Assembly: GCA_947440735.1 (NCBI GenBank)
Contig: CANESA010000019.1
Location: 1-7,857 of the forward strand
Source of the DNA: Candidatus Nanopelagicaceae bacterium
GTDB lineage: Bacteria > Actinomycetota > Actinomycetes > Nanopelagicales > Nanopelagicaceae
Reading direction: 5' to 3'
DNA: 7,857 nt
The notes under the pieces were generated by a model, which saw only the letters and a program-made list of their open reading frames with translations, did not search any database and had not been told where the DNA came from. The position numbers and the translations under genes were made by a program. This document shows, piece by piece, positions 1-7,857 of this stretch. Numbering within the stretch: position 1 is the first letter of the stretch; each line of letters opens with the position of its first letter.

Positions 1-2599
<2,599 letters not shown>

Positions 2600-2600
2600 T

Positions 2601-2604
2601 AGGA
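2601..2604 (+). promoter_or_regulatory. ribosome binding site of the 39-codon ORF
   Basis: AGGA lies 7 bases upstream of the ATG at 2612, just after the ligA stop codon. Good spacing and match support the short ORF being translated, although it is well below usual gene-length cut-offs. Confidence 0.5.
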
Positions 2605-2611
2605 TCTGCAC

Positions 2612-2731
2612 ATGATTACAGTTGCTAGTGAACTTGCTCGCGAACTCCCAGTATCGCCTGTTACCTTCGGCGCATTTACATTTGGCATATTTGTCGTTCT
2701 TCTCTATCTCGTACTTCGCCTAGATAAGTAA
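2612..2731 (+). CDS. 39-residue single-span membrane protein upstream of nadD, function unknown
   Basis: This short ORF encodes 39 residues with ATG start and TAA stop. Residues 1-16 are polar and include Glu7, Arg10 and Glu11. Residues 17-35 form one hydrophobic segment rich in Phe, Val and Leu (FGAFTFGIFVVLLYLVL). The tail is Arg36-Leu-Asp-Lys39, so the positive-inside rule suggests the C-terminus is cytoplasmic. It lies 12 bases after ligA and 5 bases before the nadD start, preceded by a well placed AGGA, so it is probably translated in the same operon. From memory, other actinobacteria (Streptomyces and relatives) carry a similar tiny membrane protein with a Pro-x-x-FG motif, a hydrophobic stretch and a basic tail just before nadD; the homology is an inference I could not test. 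I do not know its function. It could be a small regulatory membrane peptide or could mainly serve to couple ribosomes onto nadD. Confidence 0.62.
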   Translation: MITVASELARELPVSPVTFGAFTFGIFVVLLYLVLRLDK

Positions 2732-2736
2732 CTCTT

Positions 2737-3288
2737 TTGGCACGTCTTGGTCTCTACGGCGGGACATTTGATCCCATTCACATAGGCCATATGCATGTCA
2801 TCACTCAATTGCTCCGTCGCGATGTTGTCGATCAGATCCTTATATTTCCTGCCGGTCAACCACGACTTCGCGAACATGATCCCGTTGCCACCGGTGCTCA
2901 GCGCCGAGCGATGTGCGAATTAGCAGTTACCGATCTTCCCGCAGATATTTCTTCACATGTTGAAGTAAATCCCATAGAGATCTTGCGTGAGGGACCCACG
3001 TACACCATCGATACCGTTGAGGCAGTTGCACAGAGCTATCCCGATGATTCGCTCCACCTGATTATTGGTAGCGATGCCTATTCCAAGTTAGATCAGTGGC
3101 ACCGCATCGATGATCTGAAGAAATTAGTAACTTTCATCATTATCGAGCGACCAGACTCACACAGTGATATTGGAATTGATATTGGAGCGCTCAACGTTGC
3201 CTCAACTGGCATTCGTGAAGGATCTTCGAGAGAGTACTCACCTTCAGTAGCCCACTTTATTAAGGAGCACCACGTATATGGCAGCTAG
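2737..3288 (+). CDS. nadD: Nicotinate-nucleotide adenylyltransferase NadD (TTG start)
   Basis: NadD joins nicotinic acid mononucleotide and ATP to make deamido-NAD+, the penultimate step of NAD biosynthesis in the cytoplasm. The 183-residue protein is close to the usual length (about 190-215). It opens with the nucleotidyltransferase signature GGTFDPIHIGH, in which His15 and His18 form the HxGH motif that binds ATP phosphates. LIIGSDAYSKLDQWH is the substrate-binding middle region, and STGIR at 156-160 is the second phosphate-binding motif, followed by the family's V-x-x-FI-x-x-HHVYG end. The start is TTG at 2737. An in-frame stop at 2725-2727 excludes anything further upstream, and the family begins only a few residues before GGTFDP. 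No clear ribosome site is seen, so translation is probably coupled to the short ORF ending 5 bases before. The 3' end overlaps rsfS by 11 bases. Confidence 0.96.
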   Translation: MARLGLYGGTFDPIHIGHMHVITQLLRRDVVDQILIFPAGQPRLREHDPVATGAQRRAMCELAVTDLPADISSHVEVNPIEILREGPTYTIDTVEAVAQSYPDDSLHLIIGSDAYSKLDQWHRIDDLKKLVTFIIIERPDSHSDIGIDIGALNVASTGIREGSSREYSPSVAHFIKEHHVYGS

Positions 3289-3655
3289 CCAGAGCGCAGT
3301 CACCATCACTCAGATCGCAGCACGCGCAGCAGCCGATAAGTTGGCGACCGAGATGGTCGCACTCGATCTCTCTGATCAGATGGTTTTGAGCGAGATTTTT
3401 CTTATCGTCACTGGTGCAAATGTTCGCCAGGTAGATTCGATTGCAGATGAAATTGAAGAGAAGCTTCGCCTTGTTGGAGAAAAGCCTGCTCGCCGTGAAG
3501 GTAGCGAAGAGTGGGTCTTGCTTGATTACTCAGATCTCGTTGTTCATATTCAAAGTAGCGAACTACGTAAGTACTACATGCTCGATCGCTTATGGAATGA
3601 CTGCCCAAAGATCGAACTTGATATCGTTAAAGAGATGGTTGCAGATGGCAGGTAA
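3278..3655 (+). CDS. rsfS: Ribosomal silencing factor RsfS
   Basis: RsfS (formerly YbeB/Iojap) binds ribosomal protein uL14 on the 50S subunit and blocks joining to 30S, lowering translation in stationary phase or starvation. The protein is 125 aa, normal for the family. Typical elements are visible: VALDLSDQMVLSEIFLIVTG (residues 27-46), then ANVRQVDSIADEIEE, the REGSEEWVLLDYSDLVVHI core (73-91), and SELRKYYMLDRLW (94-106). The start is ATG at 3278, with AAGGAG at 3262-3267 placed 10 bases upstream inside nadD. It overlaps nadD by 11 bases and the next gene by 11 bases. The nadD-rsfS pair is widely conserved in bacteria. In Streptomyces, as I recall, a LytR/CpsA/Psr-type gene lies in this neighbourhood; none is present here. 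Confidence 0.96.
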   Translation: MAASQSAVTITQIAARAAADKLATEMVALDLSDQMVLSEIFLIVTGANVRQVDSIADEIEEKLRLVGEKPARREGSEEWVLLDYSDLVVHIQSSELRKYYMLDRLWNDCPKIELDIVKEMVADGR

Positions 3656-4298
3656 CAGAATACTTTTGTGGCGCCATGGACAGACTGATTGGAACGTTGC
3701 CAATCGCTTCCAGGGCCACTCTGATATTCCGTTAAATACCCTGGGTCAATACCAAGCTCGTCACGCAGCTGAAATCTTGGCTGGTATGGAACCTACTGCA
3801 ATCATTTCAAGTGATTTGGATCGTGCTCAGAAGACTGCGCAGAGTCTTGCCGAGATCGTTAACCTCGAAGTTTCAATCGATGCACGTCTTCGCGAAACCA
3901 ATGGTGGTAATTGGGAAGGCAAGACCGGCGCACAAAATCGTGAAGAAGATTTAGAAAACTTCGTCAAGTGGATCGATGGCCAAGATAATCCAGCAGGAGT
4001 AATCGGTGAGCGACGCAGCGAAGTTGCCTCACGTGCACGCGCTGCGATCACAGATGCACTCGCTGGAAAGACCGACCAACTATTAGTCGTTGCAACACAT
4101 GGCGGAACCGCGCGTTGTGTGATCGGTGATTACTTGGAACTTCCTCTATCTCACTGGGCCAAAGTCGGTGGATTATCAAATGCTTCATGGTCGTTATTGG
4201 CGCAGAGTCAGTCAAAGGGTTGGTACCTCGAAGAACATAACGCGGGCAGCATTCCTGAAGAACTTCTAGGCGTTGAATCTGGATCAAGCGAGAATTAA
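3645..4298 (+). CDS. Histidine phosphatase family protein, GpgP-like (possible glucosyl-3-phosphoglycerate phosphatase)
   Basis: This 217-residue protein belongs to the histidine phosphatase (phosphoglycerate-mutase-like) superfamily. The RHG motif WRHGQTDWN places Arg10 and the phospho-accepting His11; Asn17, Gln23, Arg60, Glu84 (in RLRE) and the second catalytic His152 (THGG) complete the active site. As I recall them, the active-site residues of M. tuberculosis GpgP (Rv2419c) are Arg10, His11, Asn17, Gln23, Arg60, Glu84 and His159, nearly the same positions. The C-terminal block VGGLSNASW also resembles Rv2419c, which sits next to rsfS and nadD in Mycobacterium too. GpgP dephosphorylates glucosyl-3-phosphoglycerate to glucosylglycerate; whether that is the substrate here is inference, and the family is often promiscuous. 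The ATG at 3645 is chosen because it overlaps rsfS by 11 bases and leaves only a few residues before the first strand; the frame stays open upstream inside rsfS, but that extension has no homologous look. Confidence 0.85.
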   Translation: MAGNRILLWRHGQTDWNVANRFQGHSDIPLNTLGQYQARHAAEILAGMEPTAIISSDLDRAQKTAQSLAEIVNLEVSIDARLRETNGGNWEGKTGAQNREEDLENFVKWIDGQDNPAGVIGERRSEVASRARAAITDALAGKTDQLLVVATHGGTARCVIGDYLELPLSHWAKVGGLSNASWSLLAQSQSKGWYLEEHNAGSIPEELLGVESGSSEN

Positions 4299-4323
4299 TT
4301 TCTCTTCATTCCATCGACTGCGA

Positions 4324-4329
4324 TAGAGT
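4324..4329 (+). promoter_or_regulatory. candidate -10 element for tRNA-Ala/leuS
   Basis: TAGAGT fits the actinobacterial TANNNT -10 pattern and would start transcription near 4336, a few bases before the tRNA. No good -35 lies 17 bases upstream. An alternative pair, TTGAAT at 4273-4278 and TAATTT at 4296-4301 with a 17-base spacer, lies across the end of the preceding gene and would start near 4308. The tRNA could equally be read from the upstream operon. Confidence 0.22.
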
Positions 4330-4341
4330 GTGCAACTTCAA

Positions 4342-4414
4342 GGGGCTATGGCGCAGCTGGTAGCGCACCTGCATGGCATGCAGGGGGTCAGGGGTTCAAA
4401 TCCCCTTAGCTCCA
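4342..4414 (+). tRNA. tRNA-Ala, anticodon GGC
   Basis: A complete 73-base cloverleaf can be folded by hand. The acceptor stem GGGGCTA pairs with TAGCTCC and contains the G3:U70 wobble pair (4344 with 4411), the main identity element of alanine tRNA. The D-arm is GCGC-AGCTGGTA-GCGC. The anticodon arm CCTGC-ATGGCAT-GCAGG gives anticodon GGC at 4375-4377. A 5-base variable loop follows, and the T-arm is AGGGG-TTCAAAT-CCCCT. The discriminator base is A4414. The following bases are CAC, so the CCA end is not encoded and must be added by the nucleotidyltransferase, as is common in actinobacteria. The tRNA ends 17 bases before the leuS start. Confidence 0.97.
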
Positions 4415-4431
4415 CACGGTACGATTGAACA

Positions 4432-6906
4432 ATGACCACGGAACCTCGCGAGCACGCAGCATATGACTTCGCGTATGTTCAAGATAAGTGGCTTCCCATC
4501 TGGGACAAGCTAGAACCATTTAAATCTGGTCGCTCTGATGATGCGCGCCCAAAGAAGTATGTCTTGGATATGTTCCCTTATCCATCAGGTGATCTACATA
4601 TGGGCCACGCTGAGGCGTATGCACTCGGAGATGTCATCGCTCGTTACTGGATTCAGCGCGGCTTTAATGTCATGCACCCAATTGGTTGGGACGCATTCGG
4701 CTTACCTGCAGAGAATGCTGCAATTAAGCGCAACGAAGATCCACGAATTTGGACATATGAAAACATTGCAACACAGAAGGCTTCGATGCGACGTTATGCA
4801 TGTTCCTTCGATTGGGATCGCGTCTTTAATACCTGTGACCCTGAGTACTACAAGTGGAATCAATGGCTCTTTATCGAACTTCATAAGCGCGGGCTTGCCT
4901 ACCGTAAAGATTCTGCAGTCAACTGGTGCCCAGGATGCCAAACAGTTTTAGCTAACGAGCAAGTTGTTGCAGGGCTCTGCGAGCGTTGCGATACCGCCGT
5001 TACCAAGAAGAAACTCAACCAGTGGTATTTCAAGATCACAGATTACGCAGATCGCTTACTTGATGACATGGAACAACTTGAAGGTCAGTGGCCAGATAAA
5101 GTCTTAACGATGCAGCGCAACTGGATCGGTCGTTCACAAGGTGCCAACGTTGTCTTTGAAATCGAAGGCCGCACTGAACCTGTCACGATCTACACAACGC
5201 GTCCAGATACTTTATACGGTGCAACATTTATGGTTGTGGCTGCAGATTCACCACTTGCTGCAGAACTAGCCGCTGGCGGTTCAGTTGAAAAAGAATTTAC
5301 TGCCTACCTAGAAGAGATTAAGGCGGCATCAGATATTGATCGTCTTGCCACAGATCGTCCAAAATCTGGTGTTGATCTCAAGCGCTTTGCTATCAACCCA
5401 GTCAATGGCGAGAAACTTCCCATCTGGGCATCTGACTATGTATTAGCCGATTACGGAACCGGTGCAATCATGGCCGTTCCTGCTCACGATCAACGAGATT
5501 TAGATTTTGCTCGTGCAATGAAGTTACCTGTGCGCACCGTTGTTGAGACCGGTGAAGAAGATCCAATGACATCAGGTGTTGCAACACATGGCGATGGCGT
5601 CATGATTAACTCTGGTTCTCTTAATGGTTTGAAGAAAGTCGAAGCAATTGCTGCGATCACCAAAGAACTTGAAGCAAAGAACCTTGGTAAATCTTCACGT
5701 AACTACCGTCTTCGTGACTGGCTTGTCTCTCGCCAGCGTTACTGGGGCACACCAATTCCTATCGTGCATTGCGATAAGTGCGGTGAAGTAGCAGTCCCTG
5801 CAGATCAATTGCCTCTGACACTTCCAGATGCAAAGGGTTTAGATCTCAAACCAAAGGGTCAATCACCACTTGCTGCAGCTACCGATTGGGTAAATACAAA
5901 GTGCCCAATATGTGGCGGCCCAGCACTTCGCGACACAGACACGATGGATACATTCGTAGATTCATCATGGTATTTCTTGCGTTATCCATCATCGACTAAT
6001 CACAACGAACCATTTAGCCGCAAAGATGTTGATACCTGGCTACCTGTCGATCAATACGTCGGCGGTGTCACACACGCGATCTTGCACCTTCTCTACTCAC
6101 GCTTTTTCACCAAGGTCTTACACGACATTGGATTACTTGGATTTAACGAACCATTTACTCGTCTTCTCAACCAAGGCATGGTTGTGATGGATGGATCTGC
6201 GATGTCGAAATCTCGCGGCAATCTTGTTCGTCTATCAGATGAACTAGAGAACCATGGCGTGGATGCGATTCGTCTATCCCTAGTCTTTGCTGGTCCACCA
6301 GAAGATGATGTGGATTGGTCAGATGTTTCACCATCAGGTTCGGTCAAATTCCTCACTCGTGCATGGAGACTTTCAGGTGATGTCACCAGCGCACCTGGTG
6401 TTGATTTCTCTACGGGAGATCTCTTACTTCGCAAGGCAACACATAAAGCACTTCACGATGCATCCTTTGCAGTTGAATCATTTAGATTTAACGTAGCGGT
6501 TGCACGTGTGATGGAACTTGTGAACGCCACACGTAAAGCAATTGATTCAGGGTGTGGAGCTGCAGATCCTGCAGTTCGTGAAGCAACTGAGGCGATTGCA
6601 ATCATGCTCTCACTCGTTGCACCATTTACTTCCGAGGAAATGTGGGAACGCCTTGGCCACAAGCCAGCCGTTGCTCTTGCTGGATGGCCAGCAGTAGATC
6701 CAGCACTTCTCGTTGCAGATGAAGTCGAAGCAGTTGTTCAAATCAATGGCAAGATCAAGGAGCGCATCTTGGTCTCACCCACAATTACAGATAGCGAACT
6801 TGAGGTGCAGGCTCTTGCTCATCCAACGATTGCTAAGGAGCTGGCCGGTGCTACCCCTAAACAGGTGATCGCGCGCGCTCCAAAGCTCGTCAATATCGTT
6901 CTATAA
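4432..6906 (+). CDS. leuS: Leucyl-tRNA synthetase LeuS
   Basis: LeuRS charges tRNA-Leu with leucine in the cytoplasm and removes misactivated amino acids. The 824-residue protein is a complete class I synthetase of the bacterial type. The HIGH motif is HMGH at 56-59 after FPYPSGDL. Zinc domain 1 has Cys166, Cys169, Cys183 and Cys186. The CP1 editing domain includes TTRPDT (255-260) and [10 protein letters not shown] with Asp353, which corresponds to the editing aspartate. A second four-cysteine site has Cys447, Cys450, Cys491 and Cys494. The KMSKS loop reads AMSKS at 590-594, so the first Lys is Ala while the second (Lys593) is kept. The anticodon-binding helices and the C-terminal domain ending in PKLVNIVL are present. 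An in-frame stop at 4426-4428 limits the start to ATG 4432. There is no obvious ribosome site between the tRNA and this ATG. The length is shorter than the roughly 950-970 residues I recall for Mycobacterium and Streptomyces LeuRS. Confidence 0.97.
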   Translation: MTTEPREHAAYDFAYVQDKWLPIWDKLEPFKSGRSDDARPKKYVLDMFPYPSGDLHMGHAEAYALGDVIARYWIQRGFNVMHPIGWDAFGLPAENAAIKRNEDPRIWTYENIATQKASMRRYACSFDWDRVFNTCDPEYYKWNQWLFIELHKRGLAYRKDSAVNWCPGCQTVLANEQVVAGLCERCDTAVTKKKLNQWYFKITDYADRLLDDMEQLEGQWPDKVLTMQRNWIGRSQGANVVFEIEGRTEPVTIYTTRPDTLYGATFMVVAADSPLAAELAAGGSVEKEFTAYLEEIKAASDIDRLATDRPKSGVDLKRFAINPVNGEKLPIWASDYVLADYGTGAIMAVPAHDQRDLDFARAMKLPVRTVVETGEEDPMTSGVATHGDGVMINSGSLNGLKKVEAIAAITKELEAKNLGKSSRNYRLRDWLVSRQRYWGTPIPIVHCDKCGEVAVPADQLPLTLPDAKGLDLKPKGQSPLAAATDWVNTKCPICGGPALRDTDTMDTFVDSSWYFLRYPSSTNHNEPFSRKDVDTWLPVDQYVGGVTHAILHLLYSRFFTKVLHDIGLLGFNEPFTRLLNQGMVVMDGSAMSKSRGNLVRLSDELENHGVDAIRLSLVFAGPPEDDVDWSDVSPSGSVKFLTRAWRLSGDVTSAPGVDFSTGDLLLRKATHKALHDASFAVESFRFNVAVARVMELVNATRKAIDSGCGAADPAVREATEAIAIMLSLVAPFTSEEMWERLGHKPAVALAGWPAVDPALLVADEVEAVVQINGKIKERILVSPTITDSELEVQALAHPTIAKELAGATPKQVIARAPKLVNIVL

Positions 6907-6907
6907 T
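6902..6907 (+). promoter_or_regulatory. perfect TATAAT overlapping the leuS stop, candidate -10
   Basis: TATAAT spans the leuS stop codon and would start transcription near 6914, upstream of the ComEC remnant and holA. No TTGACA-like -35 is found 16-18 bases upstream and there is no extended TGN, so this may be chance. Confidence 0.25.
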
Positions 6908-6929
6908 CTGCTTTATCCCCAGCGCATAT

Positions 6930-6936
6930 AAGAAGG
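6930..6936 (+). other. orphan ribosome-binding-like sequence without a start codon
   Basis: AAGAAGG resembles a ribosome binding site, but no ATG, GTG or TTG follows within 4-12 bases. The next ATG codons are at 6965 (stops after three codons) and 6973. It may be the leftover leader of a deleted gene, such as comEA, that once followed leuS; this is inference. Confidence 0.3.
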
Positions 6937-6972
6937 TAAGTACTCGCTGCATCCACCGTTGAAAATGCGCGG

Positions 6973-7626
6973 ATGAATCAGCTTCGAAATACCTTAGATA
7001 ACGCTCGTAATTGGTGGGAAGATCTCAACTTCTCTTCTCTCCAACGCAAATCACTTCTCATCCTTACCCATGTACATGCAGACCATGTTGGGGGAGTAGA
7101 TGGTGCACTCCGTGATCGCACAGTTGCGGCGCAATGGTTTGGAAATGTTCGCGCAGGCACTCGTGCAACCTTTACAAGTGATCGCGGCCCTGTCACTGTT
7201 GAAGTTCTCTGGCCACAAGGACAGTGGGCAGACGAACAGATCAGTGATCCAAATAATTCGAGTATCGCCGTTGTTCTGCGCACTCCTGATTTCTCACTCT
7301 TTGCAGGAGGGGATATGGAACCGTTAACCCAAGCCCAGATCGCACCGCTGGTCGGTAGAGTCGATATCTATAAAGTCTGTCACCACGGATCTAAATTTCA
7401 GGATGAGAGTTTTACCCGTGCCCTCTCACCCACAATCTCGATCATCAGCGTCGGAGCAGGAAACACCTATGGCCACCCAGCCCCTGAAACAATCCAATCG
7501 CTGACTAGACTCGGCTCACGGGTACTGCGCACCGATCTCGATGGAGCCATTGCGATCAGGGCGAACCAACACCGATTTAGAATTCGCACAAGTAAGGGCA
7601 GCTTCGCACTCTTGCGCTGGAATTAG
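6973..7626 (+). CDS. comEC: Truncated ComEC: C-terminal metallo-beta-lactamase region only, probable remnant
   Basis: The 217-residue ORF matches the C-terminal MBL domain of ComEC/Rec2, the inner-membrane channel for DNA uptake. THVHADHVGG at 32-41 gives the metal ligands His33, His35, Asp37 and His38. Next come SSIAVVLRTPDFSLFAGGDME with Asp114, the CHHGS motif with His137 and His138, and NTYGHPAPET with His168, then VLRTDLDGAIAI, all diagnostic of ComEC rather than glyoxalase-type MBLs. The usual protein is roughly 700-800 aa. Here the OB-like region, the multi-span competence domain and the first MBL strands with the D-x-G-Q-G-D motif are absent. Only 66 bases separate leuS from it, and no comEA is present. 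The frame is open back to 6940 but has no start codon there; ATG 6973 has no good ribosome site. Codon use looks like its neighbours and no stop interrupts it, so it is either a recent remnant or a retained domain. Confidence 0.75.
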   Translation: MNQLRNTLDNARNWWEDLNFSSLQRKSLLILTHVHADHVGGVDGALRDRTVAAQWFGNVRAGTRATFTSDRGPVTVEVLWPQGQWADEQISDPNNSSIAVVLRTPDFSLFAGGDMEPLTQAQIAPLVGRVDIYKVCHHGSKFQDESFTRALSPTISIISVGAGNTYGHPAPETIQSLTRLGSRVLRTDLDGAIAIRANQHRFRIRTSKGSFALLRWN

Positions 7627-7631
7627 TTAAG

Positions 7632-7638
7632 AAAGGGG
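7632..7638 (+). promoter_or_regulatory. ribosome binding site of holA
   Basis: AAAGGGG ends 5 bases before ATG 7644 and is among the clearest ribosome sites in the window. It fixes the holA start and shows that holA translation does not depend on the truncated comEC upstream. Confidence 0.55.
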
Positions 7639-7643
7639 TAGCT

Positions 7644-7857
7644 ATGAAATCTCTCTACCTCTTGCTTGGTTCAGAAGGAGCACTTGCAGATCGCGCTTTA
7701 GCAAAGTTAAACGCCGAGCTCAAGGATAAGAAGTGCGAGATCACCACCATCGCAGCCCCTGAAGCCATCCTTGGCGATATCTCTGATGCCCTTGCACCAT
7801 CACTATTTTCCGAACGTCGCGCACTGATCATTAAAGATCTACAGGATCTTCCTGAAG
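7644..7857 (+). CDS. holA: DNA polymerase III subunit delta HolA, 5' part only (runs off window)
   Basis: HolA is the delta subunit of the clamp loader; it opens the beta sliding clamp so that it can be placed on primed DNA. Only the first 71 residues are visible. They begin MKSLYLLLGSEGALADRAL, matching the family's L-x-x-G-x-E-x-x-L-x-x-RA start of the AAA+-like domain. SLFSERRALIIKDLQDL at about 54-70 is the conserved SLF-x-x-RR-x-x-x-x-x-x-x-x-DL block. The ATG at 7644 has a strong ribosome site and lies 17 bases after the comEC remnant. A leuS, comEA, comEC, holA order is common in actinobacteria, so the position supports both this call and that of the remnant upstream. The clamp-binding and C-terminal collar regions lie beyond the window. 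Confidence 0.88.
   Translation, partial: MKSLYLLLGSEGALADRALAKLNAELKDKKCEITTIAAPEAILGDISDALAPSLFSERRALIIKDLQDLPE

Noticed and set aside
3441..3644. Longer start for the histidine phosphatase, 68 codons upstream within rsfS
   Set aside because: The extra segment is rsfS read in another frame. The family begins just before the RHG strand, which fits ATG 3645.
4368..4384. Palindromic CCTGC...GCAGG with inner GCATGGCATGC as operator or repeat
   Set aside because: It is the anticodon stem and loop of the tRNA-Ala.
4342..4414. tRNA as integration site of a mobile element
   Set aside because: No integrase, no direct repeat of the tRNA 3' end in the window, and housekeeping genes directly on both sides.
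6907..6972. Rho-independent terminator after leuS
   Set aside because: No stable GC-rich hairpin followed by a T-run is visible; AGCG and CGCT around 6921-6948 could pair only over 4 bases with a 20-base loop.
6973..7626. Stand-alone glyoxalase II or RNase J type MBL enzyme
   Set aside because: CHHGS, NTYGHP and RTDLDGAI are ComEC-type signatures, and holA directly follows as it does after comEC.

Overview
The window is an ordinary, very compact bacterial chromosome segment. All genes are on the + strand, and several overlap by 4 to 11 bases. Gene content and order fit an actinobacterium: a nadD, rsfS, histidine phosphatase, tRNA-Ala(GGC), leuS, comEC, holA run matches the order I recall from Streptomyces and, in part, Mycobacterium (Rv2421c, Rv2420c, Rv2419c). 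By eye the base composition is only moderately GC-rich (upper 40s percent), spacers are minimal and genes are short. Together these suggest a genome-reduced planktonic actinobacterium of the Nanopelagicales (freshwater acI, Planktophila-like) type. That assignment is inference, not proof.

Layout: positions 1-578 hold the 3' end of mnmA (tRNA 2-thiouridylase), overlapping by 4 bases the start of ligA (575-2599, NAD-dependent DNA ligase). A 39-codon ORF for a single-span membrane protein follows (2612-2731). Next come nadD (2737-3288, NAD biosynthesis), rsfS (3278-3655, ribosome silencing factor) and a GpgP-like histidine phosphatase (3645-4298), the last three overlapping by 11 bases each. A tRNA-Ala(GGC) lies at 4342-4414. 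Only 17 bases later starts leuS (4432-6906, leucyl-tRNA synthetase). After a 66-base gap there is a 217-codon ORF that is only the C-terminal part of the metallo-beta-lactamase domain of ComEC (6973-7626). The 5' end of holA (7644 onward, DNA polymerase III delta) runs off the window.

The genes serve housekeeping: tRNA modification and charging, NAD synthesis and use, ribosome hibernation, and replication or ligation. The oddest feature is the comE region. Where related actinobacteria carry comEA and a full comEC between leuS and holA, this window keeps only a ComEC tail with no competence/membrane domain and no start of the MBL fold. That points to a deletion, with loss of DNA uptake by this gene, or to a retained domain with a new role.

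I see no phage, IS, CRISPR, toxin or defence genes. No stretch longer than about 130 bases lacks a protein-coding gene, and that one holds the tRNA. I do not see a convincing undescribed multi-gene system here. The best leads are the ComEC remnant and the tiny membrane protein upstream of nadD.
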